This document shows, one piece after another, positions 1 through 6,623 of a DNA stretch of 64,000 nt. How positions within the stretch are numbered: position 1 is the stretch's first letter; the number at the start of each line of letters is the position of its first letter. The translations under genes and the position numbers were made by a program. Under the pieces are notes generated by a model. The model was not told where the DNA came from and made no database searches. It saw only the letters and a list, made by a program, of their open reading frames with translations. The stretch is from Actinomyces graevenitzii C83 (lineage in GTDB: Bacteria > Actinomycetota > Actinomycetes > Actinomycetales > Actinomycetaceae), in contig NZ_JH470338.1 of assembly GCF_000239695.1 (NCBI RefSeq), positions 1,130,670 through 1,194,669 of the forward strand. The letters are read 5' to 3'.

Positions 1-246
1 ACAGGAGACAACACACTCACACTCACACACACCGATCCGGTGAGCGCGGTGGCGTGGTCGCCCGACGGCCACCACATCCTCACAGCATCCGCCGACCGCA
101 CGGCACGCATCTGGGATGCCACCACAGGAGACAACACACTCACACTCACACACACCGACTGGGTGAGCGCGGTGGCGTGGTCGCCCGACGGCCACCACAT
201 CCTCACAGCATCCGACAACGACACAGCCCGCATCTGGGACGCCACC
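1..246 (+). repeat. Tandem 123-bp WD40-coding repeat, two copies
   Basis: Copy 1 is 1-123 and copy 2 is 124-246. They differ at only a few positions: Asp-Pro against Asp-Trp early in the blade, and Ala-Asp-Arg-Thr against Asp-Asn-Asp-Thr late in the blade. The period is an exact multiple of three, so copies can be added or lost without a frameshift. More copies probably lie upstream of the window. Confidence 0.9.
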
Positions 247-459
247 ACCGGCGAGCAAGTGCGCTTCTTCATTGCTTTCCTACCCGAAGGTGAGTGCGCC
301 GTCCTCACCCCCGACCAAACCAGAGTCATCGGTGCCAGCCTGGACGCGTGGCGCTGGCTCGGACGCTACGCCAAGCACCCCGGCGGCGCACTCGAGCGCA
401 TTCCCGTCGAAATCGACGGCCCCCTGCCCCCGTTGGGCCCCGGGGCGACGATCGCGTAA
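1..459 (+). CDS. WD40-repeat protein, C-terminal part (5' end outside window)
   Basis: The reading frame is open from base 1, so the gene starts upstream. It encodes almost two full WD40 blades of 41 residues, each with the pattern V-S-A-V-A-W-S-P-D-G-H followed by A-R-I-W-D-A-T-T-G, then about 70 residues without WD40 features. WD40 propellers bind proteins or ligands. In bacteria they often form the sensor half of large STAND NTPases or kinases, but the N-terminal part is missing here, so the effector type is unknown. The two blades are almost identical at DNA level, which suggests recent repeat duplication or gene conversion. The gene lies in accessory DNA next to transposase and toxin remnants. 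Family assignment is confident; role is not. Confidence 0.85.
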   Translation, partial: TGDNTLTLTHTDPVSAVAWSPDGHHILTASADRTARIWDATTGDNTLTLTHTDWVSAVAWSPDGHHILTASDNDTARIWDATTGEQVRFFIAFLPEGECAVLTPDQTRVIGASLDAWRWLGRYAKHPGGALERIPVEIDGPLPPLGPGATIA

Positions 460-510
460 CTGCGCGTGCGAGGCGCGCTGGTGCCGCCTATCCCTGGCAG
501 CGCGCTCGCG

Positions 511-556
511 CGTGGATAGGTTACGAGCATGTGGATAGGCAAATAACCTATCCACG
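511..556. repeat. Inverted repeat next to transposase remnant, possible IS end
   Basis: Twelve-base arms CGTGGATAGGTT (511-522) and AACCTATCCACG (545-556) are perfect reverse complements. A third copy of GTGGATAGG lies between them at 531-539. The structure lies just past the stop codon of the transposase remnant at 575, where an IS30-type element would end. It could be a terminal inverted repeat or a transcription terminator. I cannot see the other end of the element. Confidence 0.4.
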
Positions 557-574
557 AGTGCATAACCGGCGGTG

Positions 575-682
575 TCAATGGGTGGTAGCAATGAGTTGGT
601 TGAATGCTTCTGTGGGGGTGCGGTAGCCGAGGGTTGCTCTGGGGCAGTTGCCCGGCTCGTAGGCGATGGCGTTCTTGCTGTC
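575..682 (-). pseudogene. IS30-family transposase, C-terminal remnant
   Basis: About 35 codons on the minus strand end in PRATLGYRTPTEAFNQL and a stop at 575-577. This matches the typical C-terminus of IS30-family transposases, where a Pro-Arg-x-Thr-Leu-Gly-(Y/W)-x-Thr-Pro-x-E stretch follows the DDE catalytic core. The codons upstream in the same frame do not look like a transposase, and the DDE core is missing, so only the tail of the element survives. It separates the WD40 gene from the toxin/immunity remnants and points to insertion and deletion in this locus. Confidence 0.65.
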
Positions 683-995
683 CCTGGAAGGGGATCTAGC
701 ATCGCGATTGGCACCCGGCGCGCAAGTCTTTTCCGCGCCCGGCCAGCCAGTTCTTGTACACGGTGCCAGACCTGCCCGGGGCGCGCACACCTTCTCGCTG
801 TGCTCCAGGAATGTCACCGTCTGGCAGGTGGTTTCGCGGCATATCCAGCGCCGTATTGTGCCACCGGATCCTTGCCGGGACCCCGACCCAAGGCGCGTCG
901 ATCACCTCCACCACCACGCGCCCGTGGCCTTGAGCAAGTCACCCCAACCCCCAACCAACACCCGCTCACCCACACTCAACTCTGAAGAGCCAGAT
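683..995. other. Gene-free stretch between mobile-element and toxin remnants
   Basis: Several frames are open here by chance, but none gives a convincing protein. The sequence is probably scrambled debris from the same insertion/deletion events that truncated the transposase and the toxin. The minus-strand frame across 696-917 resembles no family I know. Confidence 0.4.
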
Positions 996-1127
996 AAGTA
1001 CAGTGACGTATGGAGGTCATACGTCAATGATGAGATGACGCCAGCAGAGTTTCGCGATTGGTACAATACGGCGGGCAACTACAGAGTCGAATTTTCATCA
1101 AGAAACAGGGCTCGTATCGATGAGTAA
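996..1127 (+). pseudogene. C-terminal remnant of a GH-E/HNH-EndoVII-type nuclease toxin
   Basis: The last 43 codons before the TAA stop contain MTPAEFRDWYNTAGNYRVEF followed by SSRNRARIDE. From memory of the family, this has the layout of the tail of GH-E (HNH/EndoVII superfamily) polymorphic-toxin nucleases: a short helix, E-F-x-x-W-Y, N-Y-R-x-E, then S-x-N-R near the end. The catalytic Gly-His-Glu part and any delivery domain are absent; the upstream codons in frame look unrelated. The fragment is followed after 15 bases by an immunity-like gene, the normal toxin-then-immunity order. It is most likely an orphan toxin tip left by recombination. It cannot be active alone. Confidence 0.55.
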
Positions 1128-1142
1128 CGGTTGGAGCCGTCT

Positions 1143-1694
1143 ATGAAGTCAGTATTCACAGTTGCGTACATGGGAACCTTCGGCGAGTTCATGGGACTGT
1201 ATCAGGTCGGGGACGAGAAGCGTGTGCGTTGGGGCAGAAGCTTATTCATTGAGGCGATCAGCAACATCGACCCTGCGCAGCGCTACCCCATGTGCGAGTT
1301 CCTCTTAGACCGCGAGTGCGTTCTCGACGCGGGTACCAAGGATGGAACGAACCCGTTCCACATTCTCTTCTCGCAATGCGCGCACGACATCACCCAGGAT
1401 GTTGCCCTGTGTCGCCGCCTCATCGAACGCGGCGTCCCCCTCGGGGCGCCCGACGCCCACGGATGTATCCCCCTCGTCCACCTGATCTCCAACCAGGAGT
1501 ATTCTGAACAGGAACTCACTCCCCTGTACGACCTGTATTTTGAGGCGCACGACCCCGGTTTCGACGCACAGCTAACAGGCTCGCACGATACCGTGTACGA
1601 CGTTGCTCGCCGATGGCCCCACCGACAAGCACTGGCTGATCGCATCGCCACACGCCTCGGCATCGACACCACCATTTCGACCCAGGACGCATGA
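1143..1694 (+). CDS. Ankyrin-like immunity protein candidate
   Basis: This 183-residue protein has no signal peptide and an ankyrin-like middle: L-D-A-G-T-K-D-G-T-N-P-F-H followed by a helix pair and R-G-V-P-L-G-A-P-D-A-H-G. Ankyrin-repeat proteins are known immunity partners of polymorphic toxins. Its place directly after the GH-E toxin remnant and before an Imm33-like fragment supports that role. I chose ATG at 1143 because GGAG lies about six bases upstream; a TTG at 1131 is the alternative. The stop codon region overlaps closely with the start of the next gene (1696), suggesting coupled translation. The partner toxin can no longer be seen intact, so this may be a retained orphan immunity gene. 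The immunity role is inferred from context. Confidence 0.65.
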   Translation: MKSVFTVAYMGTFGEFMGLYQVGDEKRVRWGRSLFIEAISNIDPAQRYPMCEFLLDRECVLDAGTKDGTNPFHILFSQCAHDITQDVALCRRLIERGVPLGAPDAHGCIPLVHLISNQEYSEQELTPLYDLYFEAHDPGFDAQLTGSHDTVYDVARRWPHRQALADRIATRLGIDTTISTQDA

Positions 1695-1695
1695 C

Positions 1696-2067
1696 ATGAC
1701 CCCCACGTACATTATCAACGCCGGGGCTGCGATCGTCTCACGCAAGATCGTCGAGCGGACGGGCAACATCAAGTGGCTGATCCGCGAGGCGCCCATCGCC
1801 CCGCAGGACACGGGCTGGCGTATCCTGTCCGACCGCGACACCGAGGAGTACCTGGCCGACCCGGCCACTGCCTCGAAAGAGACGCGAACCCCTCAGTCAA
1901 GGTCCGCCAACACGCCCATGTCACGTGCAGCCTGGCGCAGGCGCTTATCACGCGTCCACAACGCCACACCGGGGGTTACGACAGCACTCGCTAGAAGTGC
2001 CACATCGACAGCACTGAGGCCCCTCCCCCATAGGCGCCGCTCCTCGACGAGATGCCGCACGCCCTGA
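1696..2067 (+). pseudogene. DUF2185/Imm33-like immunity gene, truncated
   Basis: From ATG 1696 the first 60 codons read like a DUF2185 (Imm33-like) protein: a start rich in Ile/Ala, I-V-S-R-K-I-V-E-R, then W-L-I-R-E-A-P, D-T-G-W-R-I-L-S-D and E-E-Y-L-A-D-P. These features (Gly-Trp-Arg, Ser-Asp/Gly-Asp, Glu-Tyr-Leu) are typical of the family. After codon 60 (base 1875) the frame becomes Arg/Ser/Thr-rich sequence that runs antisense through the end of the PIN toxin gene to a stop at 2067. The break coincides with a 19-bp sequence that recurs at 2571-2589, so the gene seems to have lost its 3' half when the toxin-antitoxin module arrived. Confidence 0.6.
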
Positions 2068-2264
2068 TCATCAACATTGCGCACGATCATCAAGCGCTCA
2101 AGCGCTTTCAGGAAGATCGATCGATTCTTGAGGTTCCCCAACGCGAGCTCGGTGATGACGCTCTGGTGCACGCACACCTGGTCGCGCTTGAGCAGGTCGA
2201 CCAGGACCGGCTCAGTTTTTCGTAGGTGATCGATCCAGATGTTCGTGTCGACGAGGACCCTCAT
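1893..2264 (-). CDS. vapC: PIN-domain ribonuclease toxin (VapC family)
   Basis: The 123-residue protein is a complete PIN domain. It opens with M-R-V-L-V-D-T-N-I-W-I-D-H-L, carrying the first acidic residue; the second lies in V-I-T-E-L-A-L-G, the third in S-A-V-D-V-A-L-L-A-S-A and the last in W-T-R-D-K-R-L. VapC toxins are magnesium-dependent RNases that cleave tRNA or rRNA. The start codon overlaps the vapB stop as ATGA, the usual co-translated layout in which the antitoxin comes first. All catalytic acidic residues appear present, so the toxin is probably functional. Its 3' end abuts the broken Imm33-like gene in the opposite direction. Confidence 0.9.
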   Translation of the reverse strand: MRVLVDTNIWIDHLRKTEPVLVDLLKRDQVCVHQSVITELALGNLKNRSIFLKALERLMIVRNVDDQGVRHLVEERRLWGRGLSAVDVALLASAVVTPGVALWTRDKRLRQAARDMGVLADLD

Positions 2265-2455
2265 GCGCGCCTGCGGCTCCGCGGCGCAGCTTCCGCCGCC
2301 GAATCGCTGCCGCCGAGCTCGGCGAGCTGCCGTCCCGTCTCAATACGAACGAGAAGCTCAACCGCGTCCCTGATCAACGCGGATCGTTCACTGATCCCAG
2401 TCAGTTCCTCGGCGCGCGCGAGCAGGTCATCATCGAGTGTCACAGTGGTTCTCAT
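2261..2455 (-). CDS. vapB: VapB-type ribbon-helix-helix antitoxin
   Basis: This 64-residue protein starts M-R-T-T-V-T-L-D-D-D-L-L-A-R-A, the classic beta strand plus helix of short antitoxins of the VapB/DUF2191 type. The C-terminal part, rich in Ala, Glu, Ser and Arg, would wrap around the PIN toxin. I chose the internal ATG at 2455 because it places the RHH strand at the N-terminus; an upstream in-frame start at 2467 would add four residues. The gene overlaps vapC by four bases. Such antitoxins normally repress their own promoter, which should lie in 2456-2540. Confidence 0.85.
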   Translation of the reverse strand: MRTTVTLDDDLLARAEELTGISERSALIRDAVELLVRIETGRQLAELGGSDSAAEAAPRSRRRA

Positions 2456-2550
2456 GGCTACCTCCACATTCAGGATAGCATCGTGAGCGTCATCATTTGA
2501 TTCGACTATTGATGCTCACTCACGCTCGCGCCCCCTCTGACCAACAGCAA

Positions 2551-2580
2551 GGCCGGGCCACGCCCTCGCGCGACCCGGCC
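2551..2580 (-). terminator. Hairpin after higBA
   Basis: Arms GGCCGGG (2551-2557) and CCCGGCC (2574-2580) pair across a 16-base loop. Read on the minus strand it lies 25 bases after the higA stop and before the vapB promoter region. It closely resembles the hairpin at 3276-3316, including the shared GGGCCACGC in the first half. Confidence 0.6.
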
Positions 2581-2604
2581 ACTGCCTCGTCAGATTGAGA
2601 CCTT

Positions 2605-2913
2605 TTAGGCGACTTCGACCATCGTGAGCGGAACGATTCCGCTCAACGTGTCCCCCAGCATATCTTCGGCACGATCGAGCTCATAGCGCATCTGCAGGTT
2701 CATCCAGAACCCCGGGGTCGTGCCAAAGTAGCGGGACAGCCGCATGGCAGTATCCGCCGTGATCCCGCGCTTCCCATGGACGATCTCATTGATACGACGG
2801 GGCGGAACATCGATAGCGACGGCAAGCTTATGCTGCGTAATTCCAAAACCCTCGATGAAGTCCTCCATGAGGACTTCACCCGGGTGAATCGGAGCAATTT
2901 TAGTGGTAGTCAA
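2605..2913 (-). CDS. higA: HigA-type antitoxin, XRE-family HTH
   Basis: The 102-residue protein has the HigA signature I-H-P-G-E-V-L-M-E-D-F followed by an HTH: G-I-T-Q-H-K-L-A-V-A-I-D-V-P-P-R-R-I-N-E-I-V. The family-typical F-W-M-N-L-Q-M-R-Y-E-L tail follows. HigA neutralises the HigB mRNA interferase and represses its own operon. The most sensible start is TTG at 2911-2913, which gives M-T-T-T-K-I and overlaps the end of higB by 14 bases. A longer frame upstream lies inside higB and is not real. The higB-first order is standard for this family. Confidence 0.85.
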   Translation of the reverse strand: MTTTKIAPIHPGEVLMEDFIEGFGITQHKLAVAIDVPPRRINEIVHGKRGITADTAMRLSRYFGTTPGFWMNLQMRYELDRAEDMLGDTLSGIVPLTMVEVA

Positions 2914-3145
2914 CGATCTCAACCCCTTCTGGACCAGCGTCGCCCCACCTGAAGCAAATACGCCACTGATCATTGATTCGGATACTGTACTGTCCTGCTC
3001 TATCACCGCGCAGATGCTCGAGCCGGTTGCCCGGAGGAACCCGAAGATCCTCGAGACGACACGCGGCGTCAATCTGCCGCAACTTGCGCAGTGCGACGCG
3101 CACGATGCGCGCGTCGAGGGAAGGAACAGGATCCCTCGCAAACAA
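2900..3145 (-). CDS. higB: HigB-type mRNA interferase toxin (RelE superfamily)
   Basis: The protein ends R-I-N-D-Q-W-R-I-C-F-R-W and V-E-I-V-D-Y-H, characteristic of HigB toxins that cleave translating mRNA at the ribosome. The coordinates use TTG at 3145, giving 81 residues. Homologues usually begin with M-I-x-S-F-x-D-x-x-T-E-R-L-F. The same frame continues upstream as I-I-Q-S-F-G-D-R-Q-T-E-R-L-F, with ATA at 3181 where the family has ATG. So either ATA is used as start, giving 93 residues, or the toxin is N-terminally shortened and weakened. A promoter-like pair just upstream would make the message nearly leaderless. Confidence 0.8.
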   Translation of the reverse strand: MFARDPVPSLDARIVRVALRKLRQIDAACRLEDLRVPPGNRLEHLRGDRAGQYSIRINDQWRICFRWGDAGPEGVEIVDYH

Positions 3146-3189
3146 CCGCTCAGTCTGACGATCCCCGAATGACTGGATTATGACGCAAG

Positions 3190-3225
3190 AATATATCGAA
3201 TCTCGTTATTAACGCAAACCGTTAA
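3190..3225 (-). promoter_or_regulatory. Candidate higBA promoter and operator
   Basis: TTAACG and CGTTAA form a perfect inverted repeat with a five-base spacer (3209-3225), suitable as a HigA dimer site. On the minus strand TTGCGT and TATATT, separated by 16 bases, form a plausible -35/-10 pair, with the -10 at 3190-3195. The -35 overlaps the inverted repeat, so binding would block RNA polymerase. Predicted transcription starts around 3183, almost on the ATA codon at 3181. Confidence 0.45.
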
Positions 3226-3275
3226 GCCGTGCTGTTCTTACATTCTCACTTTTCCTCTGCCAGACGGACCACAAC

Positions 3276-3316
3276 AACAAAGCCGGGCCACGCTCAATGC
3301 TCGACCCGGCCTTGTT
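3276..3316 (-). terminator. Terminator after ychF
   Basis: AACAAAGCCGGG (3276-3287) pairs with CCCGGCCTTGTT (3305-3316), with one mismatch near the middle. On the minus strand the stem is followed by a T-rich run. It lies 22 bases after the ychF stop and upstream of the higBA promoter. Confidence 0.7.
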
Positions 3317-3337
3317 AGAACCTATTTAAAGCTAGGC

Positions 3338-4423
3338 TCAGACATTAAACCTGAACTCAACTACGTCGCCGTCGGCCATAACGTAGTCTTTGCCTTCCAT
3401 GCGCACCTTGCCGTGGGCGCGGGCCTCAGCTACAGAGCCGTACTCCACCAAGTCGTCAAAAGAGACAATCTCAGCCTTAATGAAGCCGCGCTCAAAGTCG
3501 GTGTGGATCACGCCGGCAGCCTGTGGGGCGGTCCAGCCCTGGTGGATAGTCCAGGCGCGCGCCTCCTTGGGGCCAGCGGTCAGGTAGGTTTGCAGGCCCA
3601 GGGTCTTAAAGCCCACGCGAGCCAGCTGGTCTAGACCAGACTCGGCCTGGCCGTTGTCGGCGAGCATTTCGGCGGCCTCGGCCGGCTCTAGCTCCACCAG
3701 TTCACTTTCAAACTGGGCGTCTAGGAAGATGGCCTCGGCGGGAGAAACCAGTTCACGCAGCTGAGCCTGCTTGGCCTCATCGTGCATGCCGGCGTCGTCC
3801 ATGTTGAAAACGTAAATGAACGGCTTAGTGGTCATCAGCTGGAAGGTACGCAAAATGTCTGTATCCAGCCCGGCTGCCTTAGCGCCGGCAGAAAGCATGG
3901 TGCCTTCCTCAAGCACCTTCAAAGCGTCCTTAGCGGTTTGCAGCACGGCGGGATCTGTCTTCTTACCGCGCACTTCCTTCTCCAGGCGCGGGATGGCCTT
4001 TTCCAGGGTCTGAATGTCAGCCAGCACCAGCTCGGTGGAAATAGTTTCGATGTCTGACGACGGTTCAACCTTGCCATCTACGTGCACCACGTCCGGGTCA
4101 TCGAAAGCGCGGGTGACCATGCAGATCGCGTCAGCTTCACGAATGTTAGCCAGGAACTGGTTGCCCAGGCCTTCACCTTCGCTAGCGCCACGCACAATTC
4201 CAGCAATGTCAACGAAAGACACCGTAGCGGGCAAAATGCGCTCACTACCGAAAATCTGCGCCAGTTTATCCAGGCGCGCGTCGGGAAGCGGCACGATACC
4301 CACGTTAGGTTCGATGGTCGCAAAGGGGTAGTTAGCCGCCAGGACGGTTGCGCGGGTAAGCGCATTGAACAGGGTGGACTTGCCTACGTTGGGCAGTCCC
4401 ACAATTCCGATAGTTAGAGCCAC
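3338..4423 (-). CDS. ychF: Redox-regulated ATPase YchF (Obg/TRAFAC family)
   Basis: YchF is a ribosome-associated ATPase linked to translation and stress responses. The 361-residue length is normal. The P-loop G-L-P-N-V-G-K-S-T is at residues 9-17, and the G3 region D-I-A-G-I-V-R-G-A-S-E-G-E-G-L-G-N is near residue 72. The YchF-specific replacement of the usual G4 motif appears as N-M-D-D near residue 206. The C-terminal TGS domain ends in the usual D-G-D-V-V-E-F-R-F-N-V. The start is GTG at 4423. It is followed by its own terminator and is the first typical core-genome gene after the accessory block. Confidence 0.97.
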   Translation of the reverse strand: MALTIGIVGLPNVGKSTLFNALTRATVLAANYPFATIEPNVGIVPLPDARLDKLAQIFGSERILPATVSFVDIAGIVRGASEGEGLGNQFLANIREADAICMVTRAFDDPDVVHVDGKVEPSSDIETISTELVLADIQTLEKAIPRLEKEVRGKKTDPAVLQTAKDALKVLEEGTMLSAGAKAAGLDTDILRTFQLMTTKPFIYVFNMDDAGMHDEAKQAQLRELVSPAEAIFLDAQFESELVELEPAEAAEMLADNGQAESGLDQLARVGFKTLGLQTYLTAGPKEARAWTIHQGWTAPQAAGVIHTDFERGFIKAEIVSFDDLVEYGSVAEARAHGKVRMEGKDYVMADGDVVEFRFNV

Positions 4424-4457
4424 ACGCCTAGTTTAGCGGGTTTGCGACCCGCTTTGA

Positions 4458-5237
4458 TTACTTGCTGGTTTCCTCAGTGTTCTTGGCGGGCTTAGCCTCA
4501 TCGGCAGCTTTGACGTCCTTAGTGCCGGCCTTTGCATCCTTGGCGGGCTTGGACTTCTTCTTGTCTAGTTCCTTCTTGAAAGCCCACACGTTGATTTCCC
4601 GGCCACGGTAGTCCAGGTGGCTTACAGCCAGCTCACGACAGCCGTTGTGGTCATAGAAACGGGCGTTCTTAGCGGTGTTGGTAACAAAGGCGTAGTTAGA
4701 GCCGCCGGTGGCCTTTACAAACTTGGCGATACCTACATCCAACATGCCGGTACCAATGCCGCGCCCCTGGTGTTCGGGGTGCACCGCGATAACTTCCAGG
4801 AACCAGTCATAGTGGGTGTTTAGTTTTACGTGCTGGTCAGCCGCGTCGGTAAGGGTAAGGAATTCTAGTAGCGGCTTTAGCGGAATGTACTTTAGTAGGC
4901 CTACACCGCCGTTAAGTAGGTAAGGCAAAAAAGGCATTTCTTGCTTTTGCAGTAGCGCATAACCACGCGGCTTACCGTCTTCACAAGCCACCAGCACAGA
5001 TTCGCGCTTAAGGAAAATTTTCACCAGCATTCGGTGCAAGGCGAAGTGAAACTGGTCGAAGGTTACACCCGGCCGTAGTTCCGGCTCTGTCAGCCGAAAC
5101 AGGGGGTAGTCTGAGAAGGCATCCGCACCAATGCGGGCCAAAACATCCAGATCCTGCACAGTACCCGCGCGGTATTCCAAAACGACTCCAAGATTACGAT
5201 CCAGCTTTACAACAAAACGGTAACATGTATCGCTCAT
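4458..5237 (-). CDS. GNAT-family N-acetyltransferase with Lys/Ala-rich tail
   Basis: The 259-residue protein has a GNAT core. The acetyl-CoA loop is V-H-P-E-H-Q-G-R-G-I-G-T-G-M-L (about residues 151-165), and N-A-R-F-Y-D-H-N-G-C-R follows about 35 residues later. The last 40 residues are a charged Lys/Ala/Asp/Glu-rich tail without a fold, which resembles a nucleic-acid-binding or spacer tail. The substrate cannot be read from the sequence. It lies 34 bases upstream of ychF on the same strand and could be co-transcribed with it. The ATG at 5237 lacks a strong ribosome-binding site; no better start is visible. Confidence 0.85.
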   Translation of the reverse strand: MSDTCYRFVVKLDRNLGVVLEYRAGTVQDLDVLARIGADAFSDYPLFRLTEPELRPGVTFDQFHFALHRMLVKIFLKRESVLVACEDGKPRGYALLQKQEMPFLPYLLNGGVGLLKYIPLKPLLEFLTLTDAADQHVKLNTHYDWFLEVIAVHPEHQGRGIGTGMLDVGIAKFVKATGGSNYAFVTNTAKNARFYDHNGCRELAVSHLDYRGREINVWAFKKELDKKKSKPAKDAKAGTKDVKAADEAKPAKNTEETSK

Positions 5238-5372
5238 AGCATGTTGCTAGTTTTCCGTGACTTATAGCCCACATCGCATATAAAGCTTTACTGCAGTTAG
5301 TAACGACGTCGTCGCTAAGAGCGCAAAAATGGCGGCTTTCTGCGGGGTATAGACCTGAGATAGTAGGAAATT

Positions 5373-6623
5373 ATGAGTATCGTTAACGCAATTGCTCTTT
5401 TGTTGTTGGGTATCACACTTGGTGTTGCGTTGGGTTGGGCCCTAGCCACGGCCCGCGCAGCCCGCCTGGCAGCTAACGGCGGGGAGGTGGCTCGCATTAG
5501 GGCCGACGCCGCCGGGGCTAGCGCCCGCGCACAGGCCCTGGAGCAGCAGTTGCGTACTGAACAGCAACGCACTTTGGAAGCTCAGCAGCGGGCCCGCCAA
5601 GATGGCGCGGTACTCACCGCCCTTGAGCCGGTGCGCGAGCAGCTTGAGCATATGGCGTTGCGGGTTGAGCAAATGGAGCTGCAACGCTCCAAACAGAACG
5701 CAATAATTGCTGAGCGTCTGCGGGCTTCAGACGCTGCCCAGGAGCGCCTGCGGGCCTCCACCGCCTCCCTGGAATCGGCGCTGCGTTCACGTTCAGCGCG
5801 CGGCATGTGGGGTGAGATGGAGCTGCGCCGGGTCCTGGAGCTGGGCGGGATGAGCGAGCATATCGATTTTGAGCTGCAAAAAAGCGTGTCCACTTTACGT
5901 AAACAAAACCGCGCTGGCTCTTTAAACGCGGCCCCCTCCCCCACTAACGGCTCTGCGCGCCCAGACGCCACGATTTTGCTGCCCGGTGGGGAATTCCTGG
6001 CCATTGACGCTAAAGCTCCTCTGGATGCCTTCCTGCGCGGCGCTGATGCGGGCGCTAAAGGCGATCAGGACGCAGCCAACTCTTACCTGTCCGATCACGC
6101 TGCTGCGGTGCGTTCACACATTAATGAGCTCATTCGCCGTAACTACCCCGAGCAGCTGGGCCAGGGCCCCCAGTTCACCATCATGTTTATTCCCTCTGAG
6201 GCGGTGCTTAGCGCCGCCTTGGAGGTGGATGCCAGCCTGCTTGAATACGCCCTGGCTAACGGGGTGCTGCTAACCACCCCCATCTCGCTGTTGGCGGTGG
6301 CCCGTACGGTTGCTGATGCCTGGATGCAAAATGCTATTAACGACGACGCCCGTCAGCTGCTGGCTATCGGCTCCACCTTGTATAAGCGCCTGGGTACGGT
6401 GGCTCGCTATATGGATGATTTAGGCGCCAGCCTGCGCCGCAGCGTGCAAACCTATAACAAGACCGTGAATTCAATTGAGAAGAACCTGCTAAGCACCGCC
6501 AAGGGCCTAGAAAACCTTGGCAACACGCTCACTAGCCCCAGCCCAATTGCCAGCGAGGCGGCCCAAATCAGGAGTTTTAGTGCCCCTGAATTAACTAATC
6601 CTGATTTAGACGATTCGCATTAA
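5373..6623 (+). CDS. rmuC: DNA recombination protein RmuC
   Basis: The 416-residue protein starts with a membrane anchor (residues 3-25). A long Ala/Arg/Glu/Gln-rich coiled coil follows to about residue 135, and then the RmuC domain, which has a PD-(D/E)xK nuclease fold. Visible signatures are R-G-M-W-G-E-M-E-L-R-R-V-L-E and, near residue 205, G-E-F-L-A-I-D-A-K-A-P-L-D-A. The latter carries the catalytic Asp and Lys. RmuC limits inversions and rearrangements at short repeats. ATG 5373 has AGGA eight bases upstream. The gene stands alone between oppositely oriented neighbours, with degenerate repeats and a strong hairpin after it. Confidence 0.93.
   Translation: MSIVNAIALLLLGITLGVALGWALATARAARLAANGGEVARIRADAAGASARAQALEQQLRTEQQRTLEAQQRARQDGAVLTALEPVREQLEHMALRVEQMELQRSKQNAIIAERLRASDAAQERLRASTASLESALRSRSARGMWGEMELRRVLELGGMSEHIDFELQKSVSTLRKQNRAGSLNAAPSPTNGSARPDATILLPGGEFLAIDAKAPLDAFLRGADAGAKGDQDAANSYLSDHAAAVRSHINELIRRNYPEQLGQGPQFTIMFIPSEAVLSAALEVDASLLEYALANGVLLTTPISLLAVARTVADAWMQNAINDDARQLLAIGSTLYKRLGTVARYMDDLGASLRRSVQTYNKTVNSIEKNLLSTAKGLENLGNTLTSPSPIASEAAQIRSFSAPELTNPDLDDSH

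Larger units (their letters stand above)
1857..2589. repeat. 19-bp direct repeat bracketing the VapBC module
   Basis: CGACCCGGCCACTGCCTCG is present exactly at 1857-1875 and 2571-2589. The first copy lies inside the broken Imm33-like gene. The second forms the right arm of the hairpin after higBA and continues beyond it. The enclosed DNA holds vapB and vapC. The copies could mark the ends of an integrated cassette or a homologous-recombination junction. Confidence 0.6.

Noticed and set aside
280..714. 144-codon open frame opposite the WD40 gene
   Set aside because: It runs antisense through WD40 coding sequence and the IS remnant and its residues resemble no protein; a shadow of GC-rich coding DNA.
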